Notes: generated by a model from the sequence alone, not told the origin. DNA of 64,000 nucleotides from Cryptomeria japonica (GCF_030272615.1 NC_081406.1:396886439-396950438); one strand, 5' to 3'. Counted from the first letter of the stretch, positions 35,457 through 46,369 are shown. Numbers and translations: made by a program.

Positions 35457-36544
35457 CCTGAATCTAGAAGCCATCTCCTTGAATCATGACTTGTAGTAGC
35501 ACAAAGAACTTATCCCTTTCCTTTTGACTCAAAAGTTTGATCCTTCCCTTTATCATTTTCTTTGGAAGAAGAAGTTGAAGTAGACATTCTAAAAGGTAAA
35601 ATGATTTTATTCTTCTCAAGAAGATGTTTCAATTCATCAAAATCCTTCTTGTAACAACGTTGTTCATCATGTCCCGACTTCTTGCAATATGCACAAAAAT
35701 GATTGTCCTTATATGATTTCCTCTTAGGTGAGGATGTAGAATCACCTTGTGTGGAGAGGAGGATTGCACTCCATCTTGTTGTGGCTTTGTCTTAGATTGA
35801 TTTTTGTTGTTGCCTTTTCCTTGATTGCTTTGATTCCCTTTATTAGCCACCAAAGCTTGTGACTTTGAATATTTGAGAATCCCCATCTTGGTCAACTTAT
35901 ATTTCTCAAGTATCAACATCTCTGTGAATGCATCGAATTATAGTTAAGTGTACGAAGCACCTTGAGCCAACTGATGGGTGTGAAAGCTAGATACAAAGGT
36001 TGCATACTATGATAGAAGCTTGTCCAACAAGTTGTAAACCAATTGAGCATCCTTCTTGTCAATGCCACAATTCTTAAGATTTGCTCTTAGCTCATTTTTT
36101 TTTGTGACATAATCTTGGATTGTATCAAAATCCTTGGGATCCAATGTTGTGAGTTCACTATCAAGCTTGTAGCCCTTAATCTCATCAACTTGACCATATA
36201 ATTTTGCATAAATATCCCAAGCCTCTTTGACTGTGGTACACTTCTCAATGTGAAAAATGAGGTCATCTGATACATACTTTCTCAATGTTCCAAGTGCCAT
36301 AGAATTTTTCATGACATTCAACTTGAGAATTAGGATTAGCCTTAGGATCAGGTGGTGTTGTTATCATTCTATTTACACAATGAATGAGTCCTTTTTTCAT
36401 TAATTTACTCCATGCTTTAATTTTCCATGATACATAATTATGTGGAGCTAAAAGTGGAAATTTGGGAGAACCCACCGCACCAAAATGAAAAATCACAACA
36501 TAGAGAGATGCACAATAACACAATACACCCCCCAAATTATTCAA
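35457..36544 (-). pseudogene. Older copy: Gag, zinc knuckle and protease N-half
   Basis: Gag begins near 36482 (GSPKFPLLAPHNYVSWKIKAW) after a short upstream frame. A frameshift near 36300 leads to MALGTLRKYVSDDLIFHIEK, LYGQVDEIKGYKLDSE and DTIQDYVTKKNELRANLKN, with a stop at 36007. The zinc knuckle is intact as CAYCKKSGHDEQRC (about 35700-35655), reached through another frameshift. The protease part ends with DSG at the 4.1-kb insertion. The Met that starts Gag in the young copy is Val here. Confidence 0.85.
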
Positions 36545-38212
36545 TCAAAGATCCCCCCCCAAAAAAATAAAAATAAAAAAATGATGATTTGGCACTTTAT
36601 ACTTAGTATGTGTACAATGGGCCACTTGCAAAATATGGAAAATTGGACTTATGATTTCGAATTTACAACTTCCTCAAATAGGGTATAAGAGAGTCCAAAA
36701 AATACTGCAAGAGATCTAAACTGAGATCCAAGAAAAATACAAGTACCAAATATGCCAAGAATGGCCAAATATTGAGAGTACAATTTCTACTCACAATGGT
36801 AAAAATCCAATAGAACCATGTGAAATTGGATGAAAAAATATGCACTTTCAAAAAAATGGCACTTGTAAAGGAGGTCATATGACCCTGAACGAAGCCTCTG
36901 AAGTTGCAAAATCAAGAATTACTCAAATACAGTGATGAAGATTTGCATTTTATAAAACAATTATGCATCAAAATGAAACACCACCTACACCACTACCGAG
37001 AGCACAAAATTCTACCCCACATAAAAAAAATTGCACTAAAAAATGATGTCATATGCCCAAGATATCACCATTTGAAGTTCGCCTATCAAACAGAAAAGCT
37101 CAATGAGAAGGGGGCAAAAAAAAATCTTACATATGTTGACATCAACATTATATCAGCAGAGAATATTCTCTGATTTGCTGCATATACTTGAAGTTGATGC
37201 TAATAAAAAAATATTTTCTATTTCAAAAAGTTTGTTTGAAAAGTTTTTATATAAAACTCTTTTTAAAAAAAAAAGTAAAGTGGGGTGGGGGCCACGTGGT
37301 GCCACCTCAACATACCCCTTACAAAGGGAAAAATGTTATACGTAGAAAAGATTTTTGTGATTATTAAACTTGCAACAAGTACCTTCACCACCAAGGTTAA
37401 TGAATCTCACGAAGGAGATTATACGAGCAACTTATTAAAAACAAAACCCCTACCGAACTATAAGTGAGCCAATCTTACTGTAGAAAATGAATGGAATTGC
37501 CATAAAAAAAGCCGATCCACAATTCTACAGTTAGATCATGGGCCAATAGGAAGGAGTTGTGTGGTTGTCGAGGGTTGAGAAACTGGGACAAAGGGGCTCA
37601 ACGAGGGCTGCGACGGTGAGGAGTTGTCGATAGAGGTGAAAACCATTGGGAGTGTGGAGGCCGGCGGGGTTGCCAAAATTCAAAGTACAGTGAGCAGCCC
37701 AGAACCAGTGTGGATGTAGTGATGGTGTGCCTAGCAGAGATCCAATGGAGGTGGTGGCAGAGCCAAAAAAATACCAGGTGAAATGACAGCTGGGATCGTG
37801 CACTGCAGCAGGCGGCCAAAAAATGATACCCTACGGAAATATTAAATTGCAGTACGGTGTCGGGGGGTTCCCCCCGTAACACAATTTTTTTTTTGAAAAA
37901 CATTAGAACTTTTACATAGCCTGCAAAAAATTTAAATATTGAAATTAAAAACAAATTTCGCAGAAAAAAAATATTATTATTTAAAAAAAAATTTGCATCG
38001 CTTAGCCAAATTGGCTGAAAATTTCCACCAAAGCCCAAAATGCAATTTTCACCAAATATGGACAAATTTATACTCGAAATTTATGGAAATGGCCTCTCGG
38101 ATGCAATGGTGAGGTCAAAATTGCCATAGGATGCTCCCAAAATATGCATCTCCCCAGATCCAAAAAAGAAAAGCTCCAAAATCTCTCAACAAAGACTAAT
38201 CAATGGAGCCCC
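36545..38212 (-). other. Older copy: 5' leader with variable central block
   Basis: Non-coding leader between the primer site and gag. Both ends align with the leader of the young copy, including the GAAGCCTCTGAAGTTGCAAAA region near 36890 and GGAAATGGCCT near 38085. The centre (about 37140-37860) does not align by eye with the young copy. It contains GGCCACGTGGTGCC (G-box, about 37291) and a moderately GC-rich part (37560-37800). A perfect hairpin GGGGGGTTCCCCCC lies at about 37862-37875. Confidence 0.75.
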
Positions 38213-38228
38213 AATGACTCTAATACCA
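38213..38228 (-). other. Older copy: primer binding site
   Basis: Minus-strand TGGTATTAGAGTCATTGG directly after the 5' LTR is the initiator tRNA-Met primer site with two changes. Confidence 0.85.
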
Positions 38229-38721
38229 TGTAAGAATTTGTTGAAAATAGTCAAGATCAAGAGCTCAATTAATAGCACAATAGAGAGACAAAATATTTGA
38301 TAAGAATAAACTATTTTCTAATCAAGATGCAAAATACTAATAAACTGGATCATTTAGAACTACATACAATATAGATGAGCCTTCTTATAAAGGCAAGGCT
38401 AAGAGACAAGAGAGAACACAATGATAACATGTGGCTCAATAATATGCAAGGTTAGGTAGTGGTAGGTAGGAGAAATAGTAAAATATTCCACATGAGGTGG
38501 ATCACCCATCGAAGGTGGAATTATCACTCCACAATAAGTGGATATGATAAAGTAATACAAATATCACACCATAAAAGGTGGGAGTTCTCCTACATACACA
38601 CTCCCAATGTATGCACATCTCCCTAAGTGTCTCATATGCAAACTGCTATGTAATGTATGTACTTAAGTAAACTTAAGTAAAGTATAATTATATCCAAGAT
38701 GAATAATTAATTACACCAACA
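38229..38721 (-). repeat. Older copy: 5' LTR (right)
   Basis: TGTAAGAATTTG to ACACCAACA, the partner of 29417-29907. The CCAC/GTGG block is at about 38482-38547, and a TATA-like element (TTATAAAGGC in plus reading) replaces the TATATAAGC of the young copy. Confidence 0.9.
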
Positions 38722-39402
38722 TGTCCCCTCTGATCTAGGACCCCTTTTCGGTTTCATCAGTAAGCCCCCAACTAGATTTTCTTGCCCAACTCCTTCAACC
38801 TACACACTTGCCCAGGTGTTCCCTTACAAGGGTGCAAGAGTAGTTGACAAGGGCATAAATTGTGCATACAAGGCCACAATTCTTGTTTTTCCCAACCAAA
38901 ACACCTTCCCAATATCCTCAAAGTGCATGCAATCAAGTAAAATTAAAACATGGGTCTTTTAAGTACTTATCAGTGCTCCTACGCCCTTCGGTTGTCTAAA
39001 TGTGCATACGCATTCCCAAGGTGATTTTCTGCTAGAATGTTCACCATCTTGTTGCAGTCTCCTTTGCTCCAGAGCTCCAAATTCATCAAATTAGAGAGTA
39101 AAATGAGTCATTTTCACCCCTCTCACCTCCTTTTATAGCCTTTTGAGGTGCCTAGATGGATGTGAACCCTTTCAAAGTTGTATTGGTTGTGGTCTTTTCC
39201 ACCTTTTCCTGATTGTATCTTTTGCATTCAATCTCTGATTTTTGTTCCGTAAAAACCACTGGCTTCCTATCATCATTGTCAATCAATTGATCTTTTTTCT
39301 GGATTTTTATGGCCAATACCTTGAGAGGGCATATACCTTGTCATTGTCTAGGGCATTATTTCTTGATTGTTCATTGAAACAACACTCATAATCAAATTAT
39401 CT
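38722..39402. other. No gene seen; internal end of a decayed LTR element
   Basis: Non-coding, moderately GC-balanced sequence that leads into a purine tract at 39403. Probably the 3' untranslated part of a plus-strand Gypsy-like element whose 5' side was lost. Confidence 0.35.
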
Positions 39403-40376
39403 CAAAGAGGGGGAAAATGTAGGCATCTAAAAAGGGTCAATGCTTATGGTGTCATACTTTAGGATGCCCGTGTGACCTTATTTTAGGGTTTTCATACTTA
39501 TTAACACTTTCTCTATGTCATGCATTCAATAATTATCATTTGTCAAGATCGTGTCATTCTTTTCCTTTCTTTTCTTATTTGATTCCAATCTCTTGCATTT
39601 TAATTAGGTCTTATCAATTTTAATTCTTAATCAGTGGTTGTGATCAACTTGTCATATCAATTGGAATCATTGTAACCCTAATTGATGTTAATAAGGGTTT
39701 TGTCCTAGATCTTTTCCATTTGTAGTATCAATCATCTTCAATCATTTTTCAATAGATTTAGATCATTTTAGATCTTTGTCTATCTTCAATTATCAATCAT
39801 CGTCAATATTTTTATCAATTTTAATTGATTCATCATCGGTCTCTGTCAATCTCTTTATCAAATCAATCTTTATCGAATCAACCTTTTGTCAACCTTTTAT
39901 TGATTTGTCATCGGTTTCAATCAATTATAAAACCCTTATCATTTTGGATCAATTACTCATTGATCCCTTTTCAATTGCCATTTATCAAATCGGTCCCTTT
40001 ATCATCTTTATCGATTAATCATTGATCCCTATAGATCAATATCAAATCCTTGTCAATTATCTTATTGGTCATGGTTATTATCATATGTTTATGGCTTTAA
40101 TAACATCATGACCTAATTCCTAATTCATTTCCTTACTCATTTCTTAAGGGTTTATGATTTAATCATTAAATCCTATTAACATCCCCCCTTAGGATAAATG
40201 AATTTATTCATTTACCCTATGGTCACAATTAAATTAATTTTTTAATTGACTGATTTGTCCCTTTTTGGGAGAGAAATTAATATATGTAATTTATTAGTTT
40301 CTCCCACTTTTCTCTCCCCTAATTTATCCTCTTTTTGTGCTCAATTTTTCATAAGTGAAAAACACAATTTTCTCTC
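39403..40376 (+). repeat. Purine tract and 3' LTR start of a Gypsy-like element
   Basis: CAAAGAGGGGGAAAA at 39403-39417 is followed by TGTAGGCATCTAAAAAGGG, the layout of a polypurine tract plus LTR start. From about 39620 to 40050 short ATCAATC/TTCAATCAT/GTCAATC units repeat irregularly. The LTR end is not placed. Confidence 0.5.
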
Positions 40377-40466
40377 AATTTGTCATAGAATTGACATAGG
40401 AATTTGTCATACTCTTGACATAGCAACTTGTCATACTCCTTACATAGCAATTTGTCATAATCATGC
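40377..40466. repeat. 24-bp tandem repeat, about four copies
   Basis: Unit AATTTGTCATACTCTTGACATAGC-like. TGTCAT recurs at 40381, 40405, 40429 and 40453, exactly 24 bases apart. It lies inside the putative Gypsy-like LTR. Confidence 0.85.
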
Positions 40467-40929
40467 CTTTTTAATTAATTTGGCTCTTTTGAATTGTTCA
40501 TGTCCAATTTGATGTCTTCATCAATTTCTCCTATTATTTGAGCACTTTTCTCATCATTTTCAACCACATTTCAAGTATCCTTATGCTATCACTTTTGAAT
40601 CGCTTTTGCAATCCAACTTAATTTCAATTAATTTCATTTGTAGGTGACATCCACATAATTTGAATAAGAAAGAAGAACAATGGAGATCAATTAATGAGAT
40701 ATTTGTATTTTGGTTTGCGTTCTCTCTTGATATTTCATCTTCATAACTTTATTGAATGTGTTAGGACTTAATTTCATTGCATTTCAGGTTTTGTGGTTGC
40801 CTAATTGATTACTTTGATGTTTTACCTAATTTCCTACCTCACAATTATAATGTTTGTTTTTAAAAGAGTACAATTAAAATAAAGACAACATAACAAAAGA
40901 TAATTAAACATGAGAACAATCGATGACCA

Positions 40930-41617
40930 TGAATGCACTCTTTATCATCCTATTGCAAATAGAAACCCATGACCAATGGATCTTGAAAGGTTCTATTTTA
41001 ATTTGGAATAGTCTTCATGTCCATCAGTTGACACTCCACAACATCAATCATTGAAGGGATTCAAGTACTGGCTCTCGCATTGGTAAACATCATAATCACT
41101 AGGCCATTTATACCTCTGCAATACCAGAACATTCACCATGTCATCTTTCCATGTCTTATCCATTATGACACACACCTCTAAGAAAAACTTTGTATATCCA
41201 TTGTCAAGGGTTATCACCCTGTCTTGAAAGATGTTGAAACTCTACACATTAATGTCATATGATTGAGAATCCATGACACCATCTGATTGAATTCACTTTT
41301 CCAATCACCGAAGTCTCTGATATGTTTATCCTTGTCCATAATTGAAGGAATATTCTAGTGTTTATATGTGTGGAAGGAATCAATATTGGGCTTTATCCTT
41401 TGTTCTTCTACAAAAATATATTTAATTTCCTCAATTATATTCTTCACCATTTTCTAAGTCATTTTAACAACAGGGGGAACACTTGGGTCTCTTTGAAACA
41501 CTTTACACAATTTGATCAGAGTATGATGCACTAGTTGCCACCTTTTTGATAGTGGCTCTAATATAGACTTATGTTCCTTGAACACTTCCAATAATCTCAA
41601 TAGTGATTCATACCCTC
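40930..41617 (-). pseudogene. C-terminal part of an unidentified long pseudogene
   Basis: On the minus strand, entering from 41617, it reads RGYESLLRLLEVFKEHKSI, LEPLSKRWQLVHHTLIKLC and KVFQRDPSVPPVVKM, then pieces such as KNIIEEIKYIFVEEQRIKP and DFGDWKSEFNQMVSWIL down to about 41250. It continues in frame with 46711 onward once the young Copia element and one copy of its CCCTC target are removed. It is mostly helical and charged, with no catalytic motif that I recognise. Confidence 0.6.
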
Positions 41618-42100
41618 TGTTGGATTTTGCCAAGATCAAGAAGTCATTGAAATGTACAAGATAGAGACATAATATGGGACAAGAATAAACTGTATTCTCA
41701 TCAATAGAAAATGATCAATAATTGTTGTTACATACAATGTAGATGAGCCTGCTTATATAGGCAAGGCTAGGGATATGTATGAGCACACAAACATGACATG
41801 TGGCTCAATAAGAAACAAGGGTAGGTAGGAAATAGGTGTGGGTAGGTAGGAGAAATAATATAATATTCCACATGAGGTGGATCACCCACTGAAGGTGGAA
41901 TTATCACTCCACAATAAGTGGATATGATAGTGTAATAACAAGATCAACACCATAAGAGGTGGAATTTCTCCTACACACACTATCCCAATGTGGCACAAAC
42001 ACCCAAGTGTCTCATATCCAAACTACTATGAAATGCATTATCCTAAGTAAACTTAAGTAAGTGTAATAATATCCATGATGAATAATTATTTACACCAACA
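41618..42100 (-). repeat. Young element: 3' LTR (left)
   Basis: TGTTGGATTTTG to ACACCAACA in plus reading. Identical to 46228-46710 except one transition. Conserved CCAC/GTGG block at about 41862-41929. Confidence 0.97.
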
Positions 42101-42291
42101 ATTAAGTCTACAATGCAACTAAGCAATGCAAGATGGGTCCCGGCTACGAGGCCATGTTAGGTACCCATGCACAAATGCAAATGCATGCAAACCAATGCAA
42201 TGAAATCTCTCACAAAGTGGGGAAAGAGAGAAAAACCCAATGGGAAAAAACCCTCCCCCAAAAGAGAGATGAAAGCTATACAAGAAAACTC
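42101..42291 (-). other. Young element: 3' untranslated region without purine tract
   Basis: Between the ORF stop and the 3' LTR. Compared with 29908 onward of the older copy, about 35 bases holding the C7/G7 tract are missing at the LTR junction. Purine-rich blocks remain further inside (minus-strand GGGGGAGGG near 42250). Confidence 0.75.
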
Positions 42292-44637
42292 TCATAGAAG
42301 AATGTGAGGAACAAAACCCCATGTGAGGAAAAGGTCCCCCCCATACGAGAGAAGAAGAGAAGTCAAACTGTGATCATCCCTCAATGAAGAATCTGCACCA
42401 ATGATAGAAGCTCGATGTATGAAGAAACTGCTCCACGAACGTCGAACAACATTCCTCCCCTTAGGAAGAAACAAAACCAAAGGTGTATCCATGAAGTCTC
42501 CCCAATCATGAAGGGAAGATGTATGAAGAAAACTCATGATGAAAGGAATCTCTAAAAACTGCGCAAGTGTCCCCATGTCGATGCTGAAAGATACCCCTTC
42601 CAAAGATGGTAAACTGTGCCATACTGCTGAAAAAGGAACTCCAACATCTAGTGGAGATGGATGGAGAACAATATCCAAAGACTCATGTGTCTCCTCAAAG
42701 AATAAAGAGACCTCCTCCAACTGCTGTACATAAGTATCCACAATCATGTCAACCTCGAAAGAATGATCATGTAGAGAATGAACAAGAGGGTCAGAGTGTG
42801 CCCTCGCAACAATCGAAGAAGGATCATCTTCATCAAAGAGAAGATGTATGTCATCAATGATGTCTCCCAAATCTGCAATGTAGGATTCCACAAACAAACC
42901 TGCAATATCTGTTATGTAATCATCCCATGAATCTGAAGCTGGAAGACAATGTATATCCTGCTGCACTGAATCACATGTAGGCAAAACTGTCGCACTATCT
43001 GGATCATCAGGTACAATAGGTGATGTGATATCAATATGAGAAGATGAAGTACAAGACTCAAGAACTGGGTTACATGTGAGAATCCCCAAGTTCAAGTGTC
43101 CAAAGTTCTCCTCAAAATCTGAATCATCACAATAAGTGTGATCATTATGTGTAGAATCATCAAATGTGTAATCATCATCATCAACAAAATCTGAAAAGGA
43201 GTATAACCGAGATGCATGATCAACCACCCCAGTCGCAATGATAGCTCTAGTCTCCATGTCTCTAATAAAAACTGAGTCAGGTGTGAACTCCACAACTCTC
43301 TTAGTTGCGCCATGTGTGATTTGATAGATAGAAAGGAGATTGTTTGTCAAGTGGGGTACACACAACACATCATTGAAGGAGTTATCCCCAATGTCAATAG
43401 ATCCTTTCCCAATCACATCCATGTATGTATGATTGCTCATCAAAATCTGTGGCATGGTGCAAGGCTCAAATGTAGAGAACATAGATTGTGAAGATGCCAT
43501 ATGATGAGAAGCCCCTGAATCTAGAAGCCATCTCTCTGAAGTATGATTTGTTGTAGCACATAGAGCTTTTCCTTTTCTTGTTCCAAAAGAGTGAGTCTTT
43601 CCACTTGTAGAAGCCATGAATGCTTGCCCTTTTCCTTTTGAATGTGAGGAAGTGGAAGTTGATGAATCATCCTTTTTGTAGACTTTAGGCAAATCAATGT
43701 TATGCTTTTTGATGATATGTGTGAGCTCATCAATCTTCTTAGTATGGCAACGATGTTCCTCATGACCAATCTTTTTACAATAAGCACAAGTAGGTCTCTC
43801 TCTCTTTGGTGAATTATCTTTCTTGGAAGAAGATGAATCTCCTTGTTGTGGAGAAGATGATGTTTTTTCCTTAGGCTTTGATTGCCATTTCTTTTTGTTT
43901 GAGTTGTCCTTTCCTTGATTTCCTTTGTTCCCTTGATTTGCCACTAATGCTTGAGACTTAGAAGAAGTCTTAAGAATGCCCATGCTTATCAACTTAGTTT
44001 GTTCCATCATCAACATTTCATTGAAAGCATCAAATGTAGGCATTTTGTAGCTTGAACCCATTGTCATCCTATGAGTTTGGAAACTAGAAACAAATGCTGC
44101 ATATTCTTGTGGAAGCTTCCCTATCAAGTTGAATATCAATTGAGTATCCTTCTTATCAATGCCACAATCTTTGAGTTGTGCCCTCAACTCATTTGCCTTA
44201 GTGACATAATCTTGTATAGTATCAAAGTTCTTGGGATCTAACATGGTGAGATCACTATCAATTTGATATCCCCTAATTTCATCAACTTGACCATACAAGT
44301 CTTGAAACTTTTGCCAAGCATCCTTGATTAGAGTACATTTCTCAATATGAAAAATGAGATCCTTTGATACATACTTTCTTAAGGTACCAATTGCCATGAT
44401 AATTTTAGTGAGCCAATCTAAGTGACCAACTGGATCAGCCTTAGGATCAGCTAGAGCAACAATAGTTCCATCAATGTAATGAGTGAGTCCTTTTTCCATA
44501 AGTTTACTCCATGCATCAATTTTCCAAGTAGCATAATTATGTGGAGTTAAGAGAGGAAACTTAGTAGAACCCATAGCAGCAAAAAGGAAGGACACAAGAG
44601 CACAAAAGCACAAGAGACACCCCCCAAATTCAATCAA
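42292..44637 (-). CDS. Gag-protease polyprotein with novel acidic C-terminal domain
   Basis: Intact 781-codon frame. Met22 (44574) begins GSTKFPLLTPHNYATW and is a likely alternative start, since Gag homology starts there. Residues about 25-220 are Copia Gag (TLRKYVSKDLIFHIEK, LYGQVDEIRGYQIDSD, LIGKLPQEYAAFV). Residues 230-283 are a Lys/Ser/Gln linker. Residues 284-297 are an intact zinc knuckle (CAYCKKIGHEEHRC). Residues 371-380 are the protease active site LLDSGASHHM, with HLTNNLLSIYQI at 429-440. After RLYSF at 477 the usual pre-integrase zinc region, integrase, RT and RNase H are absent. Instead residues 485-660 are Asp/Glu-rich (TDIAGLFVESYIADLGDI, IDDIHLLFDEDDPS, MIVDTYVQQLEEVSLFFEE) and 670-781 are less acidic and more hydrophobic. 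Expected to form virus-like particles and cleave Gag. The role of the C-terminus is unknown. Confidence 0.92.
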   Translation of the reverse strand: MIEFGGCLLCFCALVSFLFAAMGSTKFPLLTPHNYATWKIDAWSKLMEKGLTHYIDGTIVALADPKADPVGHLDWLTKIIMAIGTLRKYVSKDLIFHIEKCTLIKDAWQKFQDLYGQVDEIRGYQIDSDLTMLDPKNFDTIQDYVTKANELRAQLKDCGIDKKDTQLIFNLIGKLPQEYAAFVSSFQTHRMTMGSSYKMPTFDAFNEMLMMEQTKLISMGILKTSSKSQALVANQGNKGNQGKDNSNKKKWQSKPKEKTSSSPQQGDSSSSKKDNSPKRERPTCAYCKKIGHEEHRCHTKKIDELTHIIKKHNIDLPKVYKKDDSSTSTSSHSKGKGQAFMASTSGKTHSFGTRKGKALCATTNHTSERWLLDSGASHHMASSQSMFSTFEPCTMPQILMSNHTYMDVIGKGSIDIGDNSFNDVLCVPHLTNNLLSIYQITHGATKRVVEFTPDSVFIRDMETRAIIATGVVDHASRLYSFSDFVDDDDYTFDDSTHNDHTYCDDSDFEENFGHLNLGILTCNPVLESCTSSSHIDITSPIVPDDPDSATVLPTCDSVQQDIHCLPASDSWDDYITDIAGLFVESYIADLGDIIDDIHLLFDEDDPSSIVARAHSDPLVHSLHDHSFEVDMIVDTYVQQLEEVSLFFEETHESLDIVLHPSPLDVGVPFSAVWHSLPSLEGVSFSIDMGTLAQFLEIPFIMSFLHTSSLHDWGDFMDTPLVLFLPKGRNVVRRSWSSFFIHRASIIGADSSLRDDHSLTSLLLSYGGDLFLTWGFVPHILL

Positions 44638-46207
44638 TCAAAGTACCCCCCCAAAAGTGATGATTTTGGCACTTTATACTTAGTGCGATTACAATGAGCC
44701 ACTTGCAAAACAAGGCAAAGTGGGCTTATGATGCAAATTTTACAACTTCTCAAATGAGATACAAGAGACTTCAATCAATAGTGCAATGAATCTAACTGAG
44801 ATTCAAGCAAATATACAAGTACCAAAAGAGCCAAAAATGGCCTAGATCTGAAAGTACAATTTCTACTTACAATGAAATCAATCTGATAGCATCATGTGAA
44901 AGTAGACGAAAAAATACGCACTTTCAAAAAAAACGGCACCTAAAAAGGAGGTCGGATGACCCCAAACGAAGCCTCTGAAGTTGCAAAAACTGGGATTACT
45001 CAGGGACAGTCACCAAAAACTGCATTTTCTGAAAAATCCGTGCATCAAAATCAAAAAATTCTTTCACCACTGCGAAGAGCACGAAATTCTAGCCCATTTC
45101 AAAAAAAATTGCACCCAAAAAGGAGCAAAAATGAGCAAGTTATGGCCATTTGAAGTTGAACTGCAAAATCAAAAATGCAAATGAGAGGGGGTCAAAAAAT
45201 TTTCAAACCCTGCTGATGTGGCGCTGACGTCAGAAAAACACTGGGTTAAATTTGACGGTCGTATGACCGTCACCAAAACTTCGCTGCCTAGCTGACTGGG
45301 CGTCCGTACCGTACGGACGGATGAGGTGGCGTGCTGACTGTGTATGTTCCGTACTGTACGGAATGCTGATGTGGCAGGGTGACTGGTCGATGATGTGGCG
45401 TGCTGACTCTGCGTACGGAATAACAACGTGTCTGTACAGATTTCCACGTGGTAGTACGGAAAAGGCTGATTTGTCGTATGGAGGGTCTGCGTGGCGTTGA
45501 CTCTGTCCGCGTGGCTTTGCTGACGTGGCAGAAGGGACTGTGCGATTATGTGACCTGTCAGACCGGCCGGAGGCGGAGACGGTGCTGCGGGGGTGGCGCA
45601 GCCGTAGCGGTGGACAGGAACGCCGGAGCGCGAGGGAGGTGCCGGAGCGGAGCTGAGCCCGGGGACGGAGACTGGGGGAGGAGCCGGAGCGGGCGGAGAT
45701 CTCCTCGGCGGCGTCGAGCGTGGACGAGGACGGGCGCTGCAGCAGGGACCGACGGTCGTGCAGGTCGGCGAGGTACGGGCGCCGGCAGACGGACAGTCGG
45801 CAGGCGCTGACAGGACGGCGAGCCTGCAACACGTACAGTCGGCACGGGGGGGGGGGTTCTGCGGACCCCCCAAAAACTAAAATTTTTTTTTTTTGATTTT
45901 TTCAAAACTTTTGCTTTTCAATTTTTTTTTTGATTTTTCAATTTTTTGAAAAATAATATTTTCAGAATAAAATTTTTTTTTTTTGAAAAAAATAGAGCGA
46001 TATTCGAAAAATCCGTACGATAAGCAAAATTGGGGAAAAATTTTTTTCTCACCAAAATAGGCCAACTTTATAAGCAAAATTCATGGAAATGGCCTTCCGG
46101 ACGCAATGGAGAGGTCGGATCTGGTCTAGGACGCCTCCAAATGACGATACTCCTCAGATCTGCCTCTTGACGTCACAATAATGCCTCTTCAAGACGAATC
46201 AATGAAG
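44638..46207 (-). other. Young element: 5' leader with CpG-rich central cassette
   Basis: 1.6 kb of leader between primer site and gag. The ends align with the older copy. The centre (about 45200-45860) is strikingly GC- and CpG-rich. It carries TGACGTCA and TGACGTGGC (ACGT-core bZIP-type sites), CCACGTGG (G-box, about 45444), and repeated TCCGTAC/GTACGGA units in inverted pairs (about 45303-45321 and 45349-45363). A run of G (45845-45856) is followed by TTCTGCGGA and C6, giving a hairpin. The Arg/Pro-rich frames on both strands here look like by-products of GC content. A poly-T/poly-A zone (45880-46000) follows. Confidence 0.8.
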
Positions 46208-46227
46208 CTCCAATAGCTCTGATACCA
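46208..46227 (-). other. Young element: primer binding site
   Basis: Minus-strand TGGTATCAGAGCTATTGG next to the 5' LTR: a perfect 12-base match to the plant initiator tRNA-Met primer-site core TGGTATCAGAGC. Confidence 0.95.
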
Positions 46228-46369
46228 TGTTGGATTTTGCCAAGATCAAGAAGTCATTGAAATGTACAAGATAGAGACATAATATGGGACAAGAATAAAC
46301 TGTATTCTCATCAATAGAAAATGATCAATAATTGTTGTTACATACAATGTAGATGAGCCTGCTTATATA

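Larger units (their letters stand above)
29417..38721 (-). mobile_element. Older copy of the gag-protease-only Copia family
   Basis: Paired LTRs of 491 and 493 bp (29417-29907 and 38229-38721) enclose minus-strand Gag, zinc knuckle, protease and the acidic C-terminal region, with no integrase or reverse transcriptase. Without the nested 4.1-kb solo LTR (31314-35451) it is about 5.16 kb, almost the length of the younger copy at 41618-46710. The flanking GGTCT and TGTCC share only GTC, so the target duplication is decayed. The LTRs differ at many sites, so the insertion is clearly older than the other copy. Confidence 0.88.

Noticed and set aside
45169-45905. Long Arg/Pro/Ser-rich frames on both strands in the young element's leader
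   Set aside because: They coincide with the GC-rich cassette, overlap each other on opposite strands, have low-complexity composition and no domain. They are expected by-products of GC content, where stops are rare.
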